Source: Seminavis robusta (Eukaryota > Bacillariophyta > Bacillariophyceae > Naviculales > Naviculaceae). From it: a DNA stretch of 64,000 nt. The notes beneath the pieces were generated by a model. That model was not told where the DNA came from, searched no databases, and saw nothing but the letters and a program-made list of their open reading frames with translations. Both the position numbers and the translations under genes were made by a program. Positions 20,801 through 31,337 of the stretch are shown here, in pieces; the first letter of the stretch is position 1; the number at the start of each line of letters is the position of its first letter. The stretch is from assembly GCA_903772945.1 (NCBI GenBank), contig CAICTM010000158.1:40167-104166 (forward strand), in the 5' to 3' direction.

Positions 20801-22155
20801 TTGGGAGTGCTATCGGCGTACGCCACGACCATTTCCAGTGCCGTCACGAGAGCATCGTAGTAGTCTTCAATGGTATCTCGTTCGCTGCTGTACTCTAGTT
20901 CTTGTAGACTCTGTTCGACAAAGGGCAAAAGACGACGTTGCTTGTGCAAATGTCCGTGAAAAAAGTGCATCTTGGCCAATGTCATTGGTTCTTCACTCAA
21001 CCAGGTGAGTTTCAAGTCGGGATCGTCCACTCCATCATCATTATCATTGACGAGATCAATTTCAAAAACTACAGCCTCGCTGTCATCCTCCACCACTTCC
21101 CCTCCAAAACTATCAAAGCGCCATCGCCGAGGATACTGTTCGACAAACCCGTAATCCTTGAAGATTTGTTGCAAGACGTACTTGTGTGCCATGCCTTCGC
21201 AATCCAAGTCATCGCATTCATTGTAGGAAATGTACACTTGTTCTCCCTTTTGGATATCCCGCAACGCCACGACAATCAGATCCTGCTCCTTGTCGTGTGC
21301 CGAAGTTAGTTGATCGGCATTGTGCCAGTGTCCATTGCGATGATTCATCATGTCGTAAATGGGGACCATGACTTCGTTCCAACTTCTGGCAATAACGGTC
21401 CTCCAGGCTTCTTGGACAATGAGGAGCATTTCGTTGAATTCTTGACGGTGATTGTTGTTGTTGTTGGTAGTAGTGCTAGTACTAGTTGTATCCGTACATT
21501 CTTGATCTTCTCCTTCACAACTTTTACTCTTGTTTTGAACTTGCAGAATGATTTCTTTGACATTCTTGTGCAATTGCTTCAAATCATGTTCGCGACAAGA
21601 TTGTCTAAAATCGACATTCCATAGTTCCGATGGTTCCATTTCACCTCCCACAATGGTTTCCATCAATGCCAATCCTTCGTCGGACCAATCGGCGGGCAAT
21701 CGATGTCGATCGGCATCGCGTGTTGTTGTAGAACGCATGTGTCCCATGACATAATCGATATAAGGCGCAAAGAGCGACGATTCGCCCTGATAATATTCTC
21801 GCACTAAATTCCAGGTCGTGTCGCACATGTCTACGCTGGTATCGTCGGTATACGGACCGGAACTGGCGCGTAACAAGTATTCCTTGGGAATGACGACGAG
21901 AGTTTCATTTTGGGCAATGAATTCTTCGGCAAAGACGCCATTGCGGACATCTTCGTCATTGGTACTTCCATCACTGCTGCCTGTAGTACTGTGCATGGTA
22001 ATCTTGGGGCTGAAATAGCCTCGTTCATGTTGTCGCAGCCATTGGATCAACGCTTGGCCGTGGTTCACTGCGGCATGGCTTGGAATGATAATGAGGGGTA
22101 GCAGGAGTGACCATACCAACCCAATTCTCGGTTGGGAAACCATCTTTTTCTCCAA
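17863..22155 (-). CDS. SET-domain / spermine-synthase-like fusion protein (1430 aa)
   Basis: Single-exon gene. The N-terminus is a signal-peptide-like segment (start at 22155 or the second Met at 22143). Residues about 70-340 form a SET domain of the Rubisco-LSMT type, with NGVFAEEF, YDMMNHRNGH and YISYNECDD. Around 560-720 is an aminopropyltransferase fold with VIYLGGGDNMLLHEIL (SAM site), ELDQEVVR and the acidic FDLVIVDL motif. This is followed by a SpeD-like segment (GVHMILEVED ... FPDQKYIALDV) as in animal spermine synthases. The residues at the processing site read EGY, so self-cleavage to an active decarboxylase is not expected. The C-terminus has Tudor/Agenet-like strands (VWKGRWALGQVVEE). 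Likely role: polyamine synthesis and protein-lysine methylation in one secreted or endomembrane protein (inference). Its start faces the divergent gene at 22807. Confidence 0.8.
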   Translation of the reverse strand: MEKKMVSQPRIGLVWSLLLPLIIIPSHAAVNHGQALIQWLRQHERGYFSPKITMHSTTGSSDGSTNDEDVRNGVFAEEFIAQNETLVVIPKEYLLRASSGPYTDDTSVDMCDTTWNLVREYYQGESSLFAPYIDYVMGHMRSTTTRDADRHRLPADWSDEGLALMETIVGGEMEPSELWNVDFRQSCREHDLKQLHKNVKEIILQVQNKSKSCEGEDQECTDTTSTSTTTNNNNNHRQEFNEMLLIVQEAWRTVIARSWNEVMVPIYDMMNHRNGHWHNADQLTSAHDKEQDLIVVALRDIQKGEQVYISYNECDDLDCEGMAHKYVLQQIFKDYGFVEQYPRRWRFDSFGGEVVEDDSEAVVFEIDLVNDNDDGVDDPDLKLTWLSEEPMTLAKMHFFHGHLHKQRRLLPFVEQSLQELEYSSERDTIEDYYDALVTALEMVVAYADSTPKKVPDLTSALDDLQVHGVKPGMPFSEQQEEEEELFVCGGDTTSYMGEASYEQIGDITSQYQGITFEYNEEIEDVCLYLSGWLQTCTSWRPHYHESVVHYPTRFIPTLKRVIYLGGGDNMLLHEILKYEDSLEVVFGMELDQEVVRSSFKHMGTQPHFDNPKVQWWFGDATKSLSMLLEQGDEFYGTFDLVIVDLQTNVAETLMVTHDKTIMDVAMQLLQPEGILARNEDFYPRRSTGFAAYEVDLEFLDVPQLCQQSITIGSTNVDFLTKELTGHGVETVYLNVSSLDDGTDKFARWLNYRNNDIPDPSCDGSADGEKDQKERGFGVHMILEVEDTQIAKEKPEKIQAKISNVMAGIGLTELTTNEAPNNDNLAVMLFVEGYVAVQVFPDQKYIALDVKLYSHFGKLEPARKELVAVLSSNADKPSSSSLRIVSGGMFGVPKASSRGKQAPTCGEKGTLDAAAVEGIADAAITTIVQKAALFGGKSEPVVAVVCPDEESSCVALGALRNAGFKNLIPLMGCADLSDSSSDDLEKINACALAAAAALLESVERVGKIDNIVVDVNASKVMGQILHKILRDKPQRLELLQEAYAVLSLSFEVSASSWRQALLERFQTEFDIHTTAQRGVVLFESKSNSLEVGLFSTGSRGVFHDVATFLKEVEEETSLVGHLRKVDDGVLQYAADFLPNVVGSTSDFDRGDATKQWLNQNAVGHQTILQFEIQPSESPLEGGTKILINYNVDVWKGRWALGQVVEERDGGGYAVIVDGEEEEQETSRDRLRKFENESPLEVRQPVLIRRNGFWSQGAVIEQLPEEGMFKIRGYDSDGDVMTVHRKDLVARFEAADEAETASLSSTIVHETFSSALSSVEIDIDKKDGRHDLQVSGGISEGCVITAFWPDGHAVTTWDGRGHIDISVFTFEEDDIMRDELAVSIMTHLPFLKPTSRDEMPRGTGRVVNFNSEAQESPHWLLELETPEAPSAE

Positions 22156-22806
22156 TAGCTCTATCTATCTGAATCTCTGAATCTCTCTGTCTCTTGCCTC
22201 TTTTATTGCTCCAGATAGTAGATTGTCTCGTGTCCTGTACTAGTATTCCTCTCAAGGCAAATCACTTCTTTCCTGCCTTGGGTACCGGTAGCATTTTCTG
22301 TGGGAAAAATTGGCCATCTTCGTGCACCTTGTTGCGTGAAAGATACCCCTCATTCGTGCATCATTGGATCTCTGAATGTCAGACCGGCACCCATTGTTAA
22401 ATCAATACCTTTTCATTCGTGTACACGTGCGTTGGAGTCTCTCGAGCATGCCATGCCATGATAGTTAGGCACGAGGCGCACTTTTTGTCTAAATGTGCAT
22501 CGAGCCTGGCCGATTTTCGTTCTCCGCAATACCAATGCAATTTTTTGAAGAAAGATCGCTTTGAAGCCACCTAATCCGAAGGTTAAAAAGTGGGGGCGAA
22601 CTTAGGCTTTCCCCCTTTTAAAGATTTCTTAAAACGTTAATATTTATTCAAAAGGGGGTGGTCCACAAAGATCTCATGCTGCCCCCACGTTTTGTTGGGA
22701 ACCTAATGCGATCTCCAATGCTTCCGACTTGCTTTCCGCTGCTCACACCAATCTTCTTCACACAATTCAATTCATCCTCCATCGATCAAAAGATCCTCAA
22801 CTCACC
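22156..22806. other. Bidirectional intergenic region
   Basis: About 650 bp between two divergent secreted-protein genes, presumably holding both promoters. CATTCGTG occurs near 22351 and again near 22413. A short A+T-rich inverted stretch lies at about 22600-22660 (CCCCCTTTTAAAG and CAAAAGGGGG). No gene seen. Confidence 0.4.
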
Positions 22807-25420
22807 ATGAAGACGGTGTCGTTCTCGACGTTATTGGGCGGTATCACTACGGTCAGCGCCAACGCGTCTTTGCCTCCGGAGTATCATGCCCGTCCTTCGT
22901 ACATTGGCCCTCGCGATCGATTCTGGAGACACCACAAGGAAACCAAGACGTTGATTGTGGATGGCGTGGATAACTATCAGACCATTTGGGATTGTCTCTA
23001 CGAAACCGAAGAAGGTGCTCTCAGCAAAGAAGAAGCGACGCAGTTGGAAACCATGTTCCAAGAACAGGTCGAACCAGGTCGTGGCATTGGACAACGCATT
23101 GTGGACAACAAACAAGATCGATGGGGCAATGTCATTTTGGTAGAAGTCACACAGGCCATGGCACCGCTTCAAGTCAAGGCGGTCCAACGATTGGCCCATT
23201 GTGTGCGAACGTATCTCCCGCAGTATTTTGAAGTGAGGGCCATGTACAAGGAATTCAACATGGAAGAAGACGAAGGACTGGGTGGTAATACTCCCACTCA
23301 TTTAATGCCCTTTTTGGGAATTTACTTGCCTACCATTGTCGACACGATTCTGAGTACCGTTCGATTCGCGTACGATCATGCCGGATGGCAGGGAATCACC
23401 ATTCGCGACAAAATCTTGGGCAATTTGCAAACCGATCCGGATGCTCCCGTTTCCAAACAACAAGGACGTCGACGCTCGTCCACGGCCATTCCACTCCCGG
23501 AAGAATTGGGATTTCGAGCGTCCGAGCATTTGACATATGACGACTTTCCCAATTTGGATGCTCACTTTGATGGACAGGATACTGCGTACACGGTCAATTT
23601 TGCGCTTTCCGGACCAGAGGATTATCAGGGTGGATACCTCTATGTGGTCGACAATGAAGGAGAAAAGACCTTTTTCAAACCAGCCAAATACTCGGCTGTG
23701 GTTTTCTTGGGAGGATTTTATTATCACGGCGTCACTCAGATTAGTGGAGGCCATCGAGAAATGTTTTCCAACGAATTGTGGTTCAATCCAGATCTTCCTC
23801 TTGGAAATACACTCTGGAATTCCAATGGCGACAATATGGACGATTACATTCGAGCATGCAACAAGGCAGGACATGTTCCTGGAGAACCTTGTTCGGTTTC
23901 CTTTTCCAAAGCAACGCAACATGGTGTGTCGCGAGAGGCGATTTTGGAACACTTGGATGACGTGGAAAAGGCCAAGCAACAGGGAGCACCCCCTCCACCA
24001 CCACTCTCCAAAGAGCAACATGAACAATGGGACAGTGGCGACTACTCGGAGAGTGACGAGGATGAGGAAGAATGGGGAGAAGACTACTGGGAACCCGAGG
24101 AGCGCTACCTTCCGGACTTTTTTCAAAGCGACATGGACAAATTGTTCTTTAATGACACGGAAGAACCACACTTTTTGGTACCCCGCAAATTGGAACCGGG
24201 ACAACACTTGCCCATCTTTTGGAGAGACAACATGGAACGCATCAAGGATGATGAAGCCTACGTTATTGGGTTGCCACCGGAATTGCATCAAGAATTCACC
24301 AAGTATGTCGAAGGCAATGGCATGCTGGAACTGGCCAAGCGGCTCATTTACGAACATGATTCTCTGTCCGAAGAAGAACGGTTTGACCACAACCAGGAAA
24401 ACAAGATTTACACCCTCAAAGATGGTCAAACCTGGGGAACTATGCGTCCCAAGTGGGCAGGCATGGATATGATTTGGATCGATCCTGGTGATGAAGAATG
24501 CTTTGAGAGTCTGGTCAATGTCCTTCGAAAGGGAAACTTTGATGTTGTGTTGGAGTCTGTGGCAGAGCTGTAAGTCACAGTCAACATCAGAGCAGGGCGT
24601 GTGTTTTGCTTGGCCGTACCGTCATGTGCTGAAAATAAGTATTTGGCTTTGCTCTCTTCGATTGATTGATTTCTTTGACAGGTTTGACTTGGATGGCGTC
24701 ATGATTCAAGGCATTGGTCCCATCTTTTTGAGTCATTTTGACCACGATCCCGAATACAATCAAATACACCATGATTTGATCGAAGCCAAGGGTGCTTTCT
24801 ACAATGTCATTGTCCCCATTTACATTCCCGAAGGAGGAGCACCCCTGTACTTGGGAGACGACGAACGCGCCTCGCCCATTCAAATGCGCTACAATCGTGG
24901 TATTGTACAGGGCGCCGGAACTCGTCACGGCACCGGTGAATGCGATTACCGCCCTCAAAAGGATGTTCGCTTGTCCGTGGCCATTTATTTGGCCGATGTC
25001 AATGATGAAAATGTCGAGATTGTGGCATCCGATAGTACATCATTGTGGCCCACACAGGGTGACACTCACTGGTTCCGTGCACAAAAGGGACGCTTCTTGA
25101 GTCGCGAAGACCCCTCCCGTAGCTTGAAAACGGATCAAGGACGTGTCCCCATTAACGTGCAAGACACACGACCTGACTGCGTCGAACAAAAGGAACTTTG
25201 TGTGAACGACCCCGATGGATTCCGTCTGGACTGTCCCAAGACTTGTGAATTGTATTTGGAGGATGAAAAGTACTACTCGACGCTAAAGGACATGGTGGAC
25301 GGCAAGTACCAGGACAAGAAGGCTCGCAGGGAGGCGGAGCTAAAAGACGTTCCAGCTCCCACTTGTGTGGCCAAAGATGGTGGTCAACCAACCTGTGAGG
25401 AGGCCACTGCCACTGCGTAG
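22807..25420 (+). CDS. Secreted prolyl-4-hydroxylase-like 2OG-Fe(II) oxygenase with ShK-like tail
   Basis: Two exons, 22807-24569 and 24682-25420, with a 112-bp GT-AG intron; 833 residues. The start at 22807 gives a signal peptide (MKTVSFSTLLGGITTVSANA). Residues about 235-345 hold a P4H-type oxygenase: HFDG (HxD metal ligands), a YQGGYLYVV strand, and YHGVTQISGGHREM with the distal His and a basic 2-oxoglutarate ligand. An acidic Pro-rich linker follows (about 400-460). After the intron a second oxygenase-like segment appears (HHDLIEAKGAFYN; RHGTGECDYRP; RLSVAIYLAD), then a Cys-rich ShKT-like stretch (RPDCVEQKELCVNDP ... CPKTCELY). Expected role: hydroxylation of secreted or cell-wall proteins in the secretory pathway. 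The two oxygenase-like modules may be a duplication, one perhaps inactive. Confidence 0.75.
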
Positions 25421-25571
25421 GAGAAATCGGGCTGTAGTTACAAACTGCATGACACCCATCAATCATCGATCTGGGCAACAAGACTACATACATTTAATGC
25501 ATACTTTTCTAACTAACTTAAAGCACTCTTTTACATTCCATCTTGATCGATTGCTCATGGTAGTTATTTAA

Positions 25572-26453
25572 TTAATTGAGGGCTGTTGTAGCACTGTCCT
25601 CTTCTTGTACTAAAGTCTGTTCCTGCTGTCGTTGACACCACTGCTCGGCATCCTTCCATCCATCTTCGTAGACGGCGGCATATTCTTGCCGGGAAGCCGA
25701 TTGTGTGGCCAATCGGAGTAGATTTTGCATTTGGTCCACCCCTCGATAGGCTGGTGAAATACAATCCTCGGGGTCTGCGGCATCTATTCCAATTTTGTCT
25801 CGTGGAAAGACCGAGATGAACACGGTCCGGTCCACCGCCGCAAAAGCAGTAGTGTCCTTGTTGTTGTTAGAAGAAGATTGTTGTTCATGTGCCAGTGCAA
25901 AATCGGGACAACCAAATCGCTCTCGTGGCACGGCAAAGAATCCATCCACCACCAGTCGAGGGACTCGTCCTCGTCGTGAGGTATCCAATACGCAGGGCCA
26001 ATTGGTGGTGAAGAACGGAAAGGAGCTCGAATGGCAAATGGCCTGAATGAGATCCTGACGACTGGCAAAAGACGTCTCGTGCCGTGACGTCCAAGTGGGC
26101 AACACTTGTTGATGGGCAATGACAATGGGTCGTTCCTGGAGTACTTGAAAGTGTTCGTCGGTAATGAGTTCATTTAGGGTGGTGCGTAGTTTGCCCAACA
26201 ATCGTCCTCGGGTCCCTCCTTCTTGGGTGCATTCGTCGGCAATTTGACTGGTCGCTTCGAGGACTTGAGGGCCTCGAATGCCACAGGCCATGGCAGCCAC
26301 GGCAATACTTCCCGCAGAAGACCCGGCCAGTGGTGTCTGATCGAGATCCAGTTGCTGGTGGTGCTCCAAGGCTTCCAATGCCCCCATGTGGTAGGGTAGC
26401 AAGAGGCCACCTGGAGATAAGGAAAAGCCAGTGGTGGTGGTAGCAGGTCTCAT
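25572..26453 (-). CDS. Patatin-like phospholipase (293 aa)
   Basis: Single-exon gene, convergent with the oxygenase. The oxyanion-hole motif SPGGLLLPYHMGAL is at residues about 13-26, the nucleophile elbow GSSAG at about 44-48 (GxSxG), and the catalytic DG dyad in VVDGFF near 168. Order and spacing fit bacterial-type patatins, which act as lipid acyl hydrolases through a Ser-Asp dyad. No signal peptide is obvious. The C-terminus is Gln-rich (QRQQEQTLVQEE). Substrate unknown; storage-lipid or membrane-lipid turnover are family possibilities. Confidence 0.82.
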   Translation of the reverse strand: MRPATTTTGFSLSPGGLLLPYHMGALEALEHHQQLDLDQTPLAGSSAGSIAVAAMACGIRGPQVLEATSQIADECTQEGGTRGRLLGKLRTTLNELITDEHFQVLQERPIVIAHQQVLPTWTSRHETSFASRQDLIQAICHSSSFPFFTTNWPCVLDTSRRGRVPRLVVDGFFAVPRERFGCPDFALAHEQQSSSNNNKDTTAFAAVDRTVFISVFPRDKIGIDAADPEDCISPAYRGVDQMQNLLRLATQSASRQEYAAVYEDGWKDAEQWCQRQQEQTLVQEEDSATTALN

Positions 26454-27461
26454 GGTGTTGAATTACTGTGATAATCAATTGGAATCAACAAAGGAGAAGG
26501 CAATATGAAGATAGGGGTTGATTGTATGCTGATGAAAGCATCGACATCATCGTAACCAGTACATGGCTGGCATGTTGGCATCAACCCCGGTCGTTGGTCG
26601 GAAGCTGCTGACGCAGATAGAAGAAAGAATTTGTGAGGGTTGCTTCAACTTGAGTTCGATGGAACTTGTTCCGATTTTCTAATGGTGTGGTGGACAGACG
26701 ACGAGGATGTCTTTAATTAATAGTACTGAGTACTCTTTTTGGCATACTGCCCTGTAAGACTTGCTTGCACGTCCAGGACTTGTTGTGAAGGCTTGCTTGC
26801 GTTGATTGCATCAGTTTGGATCGAGGAAGCCTTCTAACTTTGCGAGGGGCTTTTTTGCCAGCTTCTCGGGTTCGCTGGAGGAGGATGTCATGGTGATGGT
26901 GTGTGCCAAGACTCTACCAGTATGAGAAAATGCATCCAGGCAAGTCTAGACTACTTTGATTGGTATGATGTGGAATCAAGGGATAGTCGCTCTCTAGCTA
27001 GACAGTACGAAAGCTACCAGTGCATTAATCAACCTCTAGCTAGTCTCGCTAGCTGGTAGTAGTCTATACCCTCAACTGCGGATATAAAGGGATGAACCTC
27101 CATCTGGCGGAAGAATCACAGCTTTGAAATGGTTCACCATAACTTATATGTATTAGATTATTGTTAACTGTCGTCTAAAGAAAGAATGAATGAATGATGA
27201 TTGTCGTTGTTGTTGAAGTACAGTGCTGGATGTAGGAAGGTGCCAAGCCAAGCCCCTTGGCGTTGTCATCTCCTCTCAAACCCACCAAAATGATTATTGA
27301 ATCGAATCCAAAATGAAATCAAACAAGAGAAACCACTTCTTCCTTCCTCCGCAGTCTCTTCTCTTCTCTTGTTGTTGTTGTTGTTGTTGTAAGTAAGTAA
27401 GTGTTGCTGTTTGTTTGATTACCCCCATCTATCGATCGTATCTTGTTTGTTGTCTCATCAA
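26454..27461. other. Intergenic, no gene seen
   Basis: About 1 kb without a supported open frame. A GTT tandem of about 25 bp lies near 27370-27392 and CTAGCTAG runs lie near 26994-27060. Confidence 0.45.
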
Positions 27462-27728
27462 TCACACCTTCCGGACAAACTCGGCGCGTGGATTTTGGCC
27501 ACGATACAGGTAGAGGACACCCGTCAGCATCTTGAAGACTTGGACGGATTCTTCATTGGTGCTCTTGGTTTTGCGAAACTTGGTGTTATTGGCTCGCGGA
27601 GCGTACTTTTGGATCCGACGAGGAACGGCCGTCACTTGAATCTTGTTCATCCATTTGGTGACCGTCTCCTTCTTCTTGCTTGGGCTGCTGCTGCTGCTGC
27701 TGGTGTCGGAATGTCGGGTATTGACCAT
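27462..27728 (-). CDS. Small basic hypothetical protein (88 aa)
   Basis: The start at 27728 (MVNTRHSDTSSS) is preferred over an upstream in-frame ATG at 27929 because the extra residues are low-complexity and the preceding bases look like 5' UTR. A Ser-rich N-terminus is followed by a Lys/Arg-rich middle (KKKETVTKWMNKIQ, RRIQKYAPRANNTKFRKTK) and a short hydrophobic end. No known domain. Basic composition could suit nucleic-acid binding, but that is a guess. Confidence 0.45.
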   Translation of the reverse strand: MVNTRHSDTSSSSSSPSKKKETVTKWMNKIQVTAVPRRIQKYAPRANNTKFRKTKSTNEESVQVFKMLTGVLYLYRGQNPRAEFVRKV

Positions 27729-28292
27729 GATGATGATGTATGATGATGTGTTAGTTGTTGTTGTTAATGGGAAAGAGAAACTTTGTATTGTTTGTGTTTG
27801 ACTTCTTTGGGTATGTATGTGGTGATTTATTTGGTGGAGTGGAGATGTTGTGTGAGAGTGAAGGCGCGGCGTCCAAGTGAGTGAGGGAGTGATTAGAGGT
27901 GAAAGAATGGTTTCATTCAATCCCCGCAAAACCGAACTGAAAGGTCATCTGGGTGGTCCTCTCGCATCCTTCCGTTTGGGTTTTGGCTGGTGCACGTGGT
28001 GTGATTTAATAAAACAACAGAGCGGTTTGATTAAAAGTCACCCTTGAATGAATGCAGATCTTCTCAGACACCCAAAGAAGTCATGCGGAGAAAAATAAAT
28101 TCAAATCAAAACTAGACTACCAAACCTTTTTGGTCATTTTGGGTCATTCACGCAAAAGAGCAAGAAAGCGTGTTGTTACCTTCCCTAATATTTTGTTTGG
28201 TCATACAGTCCAATGATTGACTGCTTGATTGGTTGAGCATGTATCTCATCAGTCAGTTAGTAAAAGATATATTTTGAGGATAGATTGATAGA

Positions 28293-29790
28293 ATGAAGAA
28301 TTCAAAATCCCGATTACTGAGGCGAGGCAACAAGAAAACTGACAATGGCATTACATCATCGTGTACAGGCACGGGCAGCAGTTGTGACTGTAATTCCATT
28401 GGGATGGGGACACTTCCACTGATTGTCTGCATCCTGCTGGGGATCCATCTGTTTTCAGAAAAGCGCTCCATGGCGGGGTGGATGAAGGGACTCCAAATTG
28501 CCAATATGCAAAACATGTCCACATTCGTGTCATCTTCCTGGGGGGCAGTCACAACAACATCCAAAACACAAGATGAGCTTGCCAAGAGTGACAAGAACTT
28601 CTACTCACCACCACTGCAAAAGCTCAGTCTATTACAACTCTCCAGAGAAAGTGCTCAGAATCATCAACAGCATCACAATTGTACATGGCCCTTTGTCCTC
28701 ATCGATGATCGCATCCTGCTCCAACAGGATCAAGACAATGCCAACAAGGAAGAAACAGACCAATTCGATGCTTGGTCCTACCAACACAACAAACGCAAAA
28801 TTCCACGCATTCTCCATCTGACATGGATCCACGATGATCCACACCATGGACCCAACAAGGGTCGTTGTTTGCACCACCTTCAAGCGGTTTCCATTCAACG
28901 ATGGAAGAAACTATTTCCCAATTACAGCATTTTCTACCATGATGACTATTCCGTTGCCAAAATGATGCAACAAGAGTTCTGGCCTGAGTTCCCTGAATTG
29001 GCCAAAGTTCTACAGTGTGTCAAAATGCGCAATGCCATGCTCATTGACATCTGGAGACAATTGGTCCTCTACCGATTTGGTGAGTACATCATTAACAAGT
29101 ACCTATGTGTACCCCCCTTGCCAACGTCATCATTTCCTCATGCGTGCACTTCGTTTCATTTCATTCATCCCGTGCTTTTTCAACCAATCAAATCAATCCA
29201 CCCAAAAAGGCGGATTATACGTAGACCTGGACGAAATTCCAACCGAACAATTCACTGAAGATCTCATCCCACAGCATGTCGATTTCTTCTCCTTTAGCGA
29301 TGACAATACCCGGCCTTCCCAGTGGTGTTTTGCCACATCACCGGGACATCCGGCCACCTACCACTCCATGCTGACAATTTTCCAACGACTCTTGGAAATG
29401 CCGGACATCTCAAGACCCAAATTGGTCTTAATGACGGGTCCCGAAGCACTCAAAAATGGATACTCACACACCTTTCCTTCCAAGGATCGATACAACGAGG
29501 GGATGCATTATGGGATTTTCAATGCCACCGGAATCAAATACACACGAAAGAAGGCCGCGGTATGTCTCGTCAACAATCGGAACGACCCCTTTCCGTACAA
29601 TGCCACACACAATTGGACGGTTGCCAAACAGTATGAGGCCGACTTGGGAGCAGTCCACTGGACCAAAGCCGGAAGTCACTTGGTGGATCAAGGGCGAGGG
29701 TCCTGTCAACAACATCTCTACGAGTTTGAGCGACGATCCAGTCGCTTTCCAGGCAGAGAATGGATCCAACAATCACAAGGACGCAGGTAA
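28293..29790 (+). CDS. OCH1-type glycosyltransferase (455 aa)
   Basis: Two exons, 28293-29079 and 29210-29790, with a 130-bp GT-AG intron restoring FGGLYVDLDEIP. The N-terminus has a basic stretch and a signal anchor (LPLIVCILLGIHLF, about residues 46-59), so it is a type II Golgi-type protein. The catalytic region begins KIPRILHLTWI, the IPkIIHqtW-like motif of the Gly_transf_sug family, and contains the DxD metal/nucleotide-sugar motif in YVDLDEIP. The family transfers hexoses, usually mannose, from a nucleotide sugar in N-glycan outer chains or glycolipids. The stop falls at CGCAGGTAA, which also resembles a splice donor, so a further exon cannot be excluded. Confidence 0.78.
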
Positions 29791-30073
29791 CCTATTAATA
29801 CCGGTGCGGGTACTGTACCGATACATGCACAATGTCATGGTCTACTAGTTTTTTCCCTCTTATACGGGGATTTTAGAGTACTAGTACTAGTAGGGAAATT
29901 AGTACGTTGCGGTAGAAGATGCGATGGTTTTATAATAAAACAGCAGAGTTACTAGTAACCTGAATACTGGTACTCCTTTGGATCCTTTGGATCTTCGCAT
30001 CTTCCCCAAAACAAACAGGGACGACAAGAATCGGTAGCAAAGGTACAGTACTTCCATCGCTACTAAGGAGAAG

Positions 30074-31172
30074 ATGAGATCCTCCACCATCATCATGAGG
30101 CGCCAGATGGGACAAAAGAGGATTCGGTATGGTTGGACTTGTCCTGGTCGGAAACGAATGCCACAAGTAGAACTACCTGCGACAAGCTGCATGCAGCAAC
30201 CACTCGTTGATCTCCGTTCCAGAAGGATCCATAGCAGCAGATATCTTCAGCAACACGGCAACGGCGCCAGCAGTGCTAGTTATATTGATCAGTGGTATGT
30301 AATAAGCAAATACTTGATCCATCCATCATGAACCAAGACTTCATAAGCTCACAGTAATTTGGTCGGGTACCGTACTCTATGAATGATTGCCTTTCCACAG
30401 GTTCAGCTCCATCGTAAAACCACAAGAGTTCTACGATGCGCATGCCAATGACGAACCAAGACGATACTTTTACAACATTGACCTGCAAGGGAGATTCTTT
30501 CTTGGTATGTTTCACAGCGAGACTTTGCTTTCTGACTTGCATGAATACGGCTCACTCTGCCCTGTTTCTACATTGCATGCCTATCCAGAGGAAACACTAC
30601 CCAAAAACATTGCTACTTCCATCAAAGATACTCGTTTCTTGGACTTTTTCTTTCGCCGAATACGATCCGTAGGGACACGAGAATTATCCATTATGAACGA
30701 ATGCGGTATTGCACAAGAGGAATATCCCTTTGTCTCGTGGTGTGGCAAAGAACTCAACTTCATCCGTCCAGCCGCCACTCCCATTGTCTTTCACACGCAC
30801 GAGAAAACGAATGCCAGTCAACAACACTCCGGTTCTTCCCTATTGATATATGCTGGATCACAAGCACAAGAGTTTCGAGTCGCCTATTTGGCCATTTCCC
30901 AAGAATCGGGGCGATTGTACCACAAGTGTGATCACTTGCAAAAAGCAGCTGCCAAAGCCAATGCAAAACCAGAACAACAACAACAATATGCTCTCATTCG
31001 ATCGGCAGTGGTGGTTGCACTTTCGGATCAGATTGGTCCGGATGACGGCGGAGAAAACGACGAGGGGCTAGCCTTTTTTACTGCCGACGATGAACCTCAT
31101 CCCATCCCATGGTTGCCGGAGGCCGCGGAACCTGGAGCATGGGCCATGCCTTTTGCAGAGGGCGGTGAATGA
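30074..31172 (+). CDS. UPF0598 (C8orf82-like) protein, probably mitochondrial (330 aa)
   Basis: Two exons, 30074-30294 and 30401-31172, with a 106-bp intron (GTATGT...CACAG) that reads DQW-FSS across the join. The N-terminal 60 residues are Arg/Ser/Gln-rich and may be a mitochondrial targeting sequence. The body carries the family signature: RRYFYNIDLQGRFFL, RFLDFFFRRIR, EEYPFVSWCGKELNFIRP and PIVFHTH. The eukaryotic family is about 200 residues; here an insertion (HSETLLSDLHEYGS...) and an acidic, Pro-rich C-terminus add length. The biochemical role of the family is not established. It follows the glycosyltransferase gene by 283 bp on the same strand. Confidence 0.75.
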
Positions 31173-31337
31173 AAGGGTGGAGTTGGTTTTGGTGCTACGG
31201 ACGGCAGGCATCACGAGAACGCGGCTATCATCGTAGTAACTAACAGAGGGCCTTCGTACAGGAGGAGTGATGGATAGTATGGAAATTTACAAAGTTGTGT
31301 ACAAGCCAAAGCAATGGCACCTGCCCGCTTGCAGTAT

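Noticed and set aside
23302-24472. Long frames antisense or out of frame to the prolyl-4-hydroxylase gene
   Set aside because: Shadow frames; the plus-strand frame has the catalytic motifs and signal peptide.
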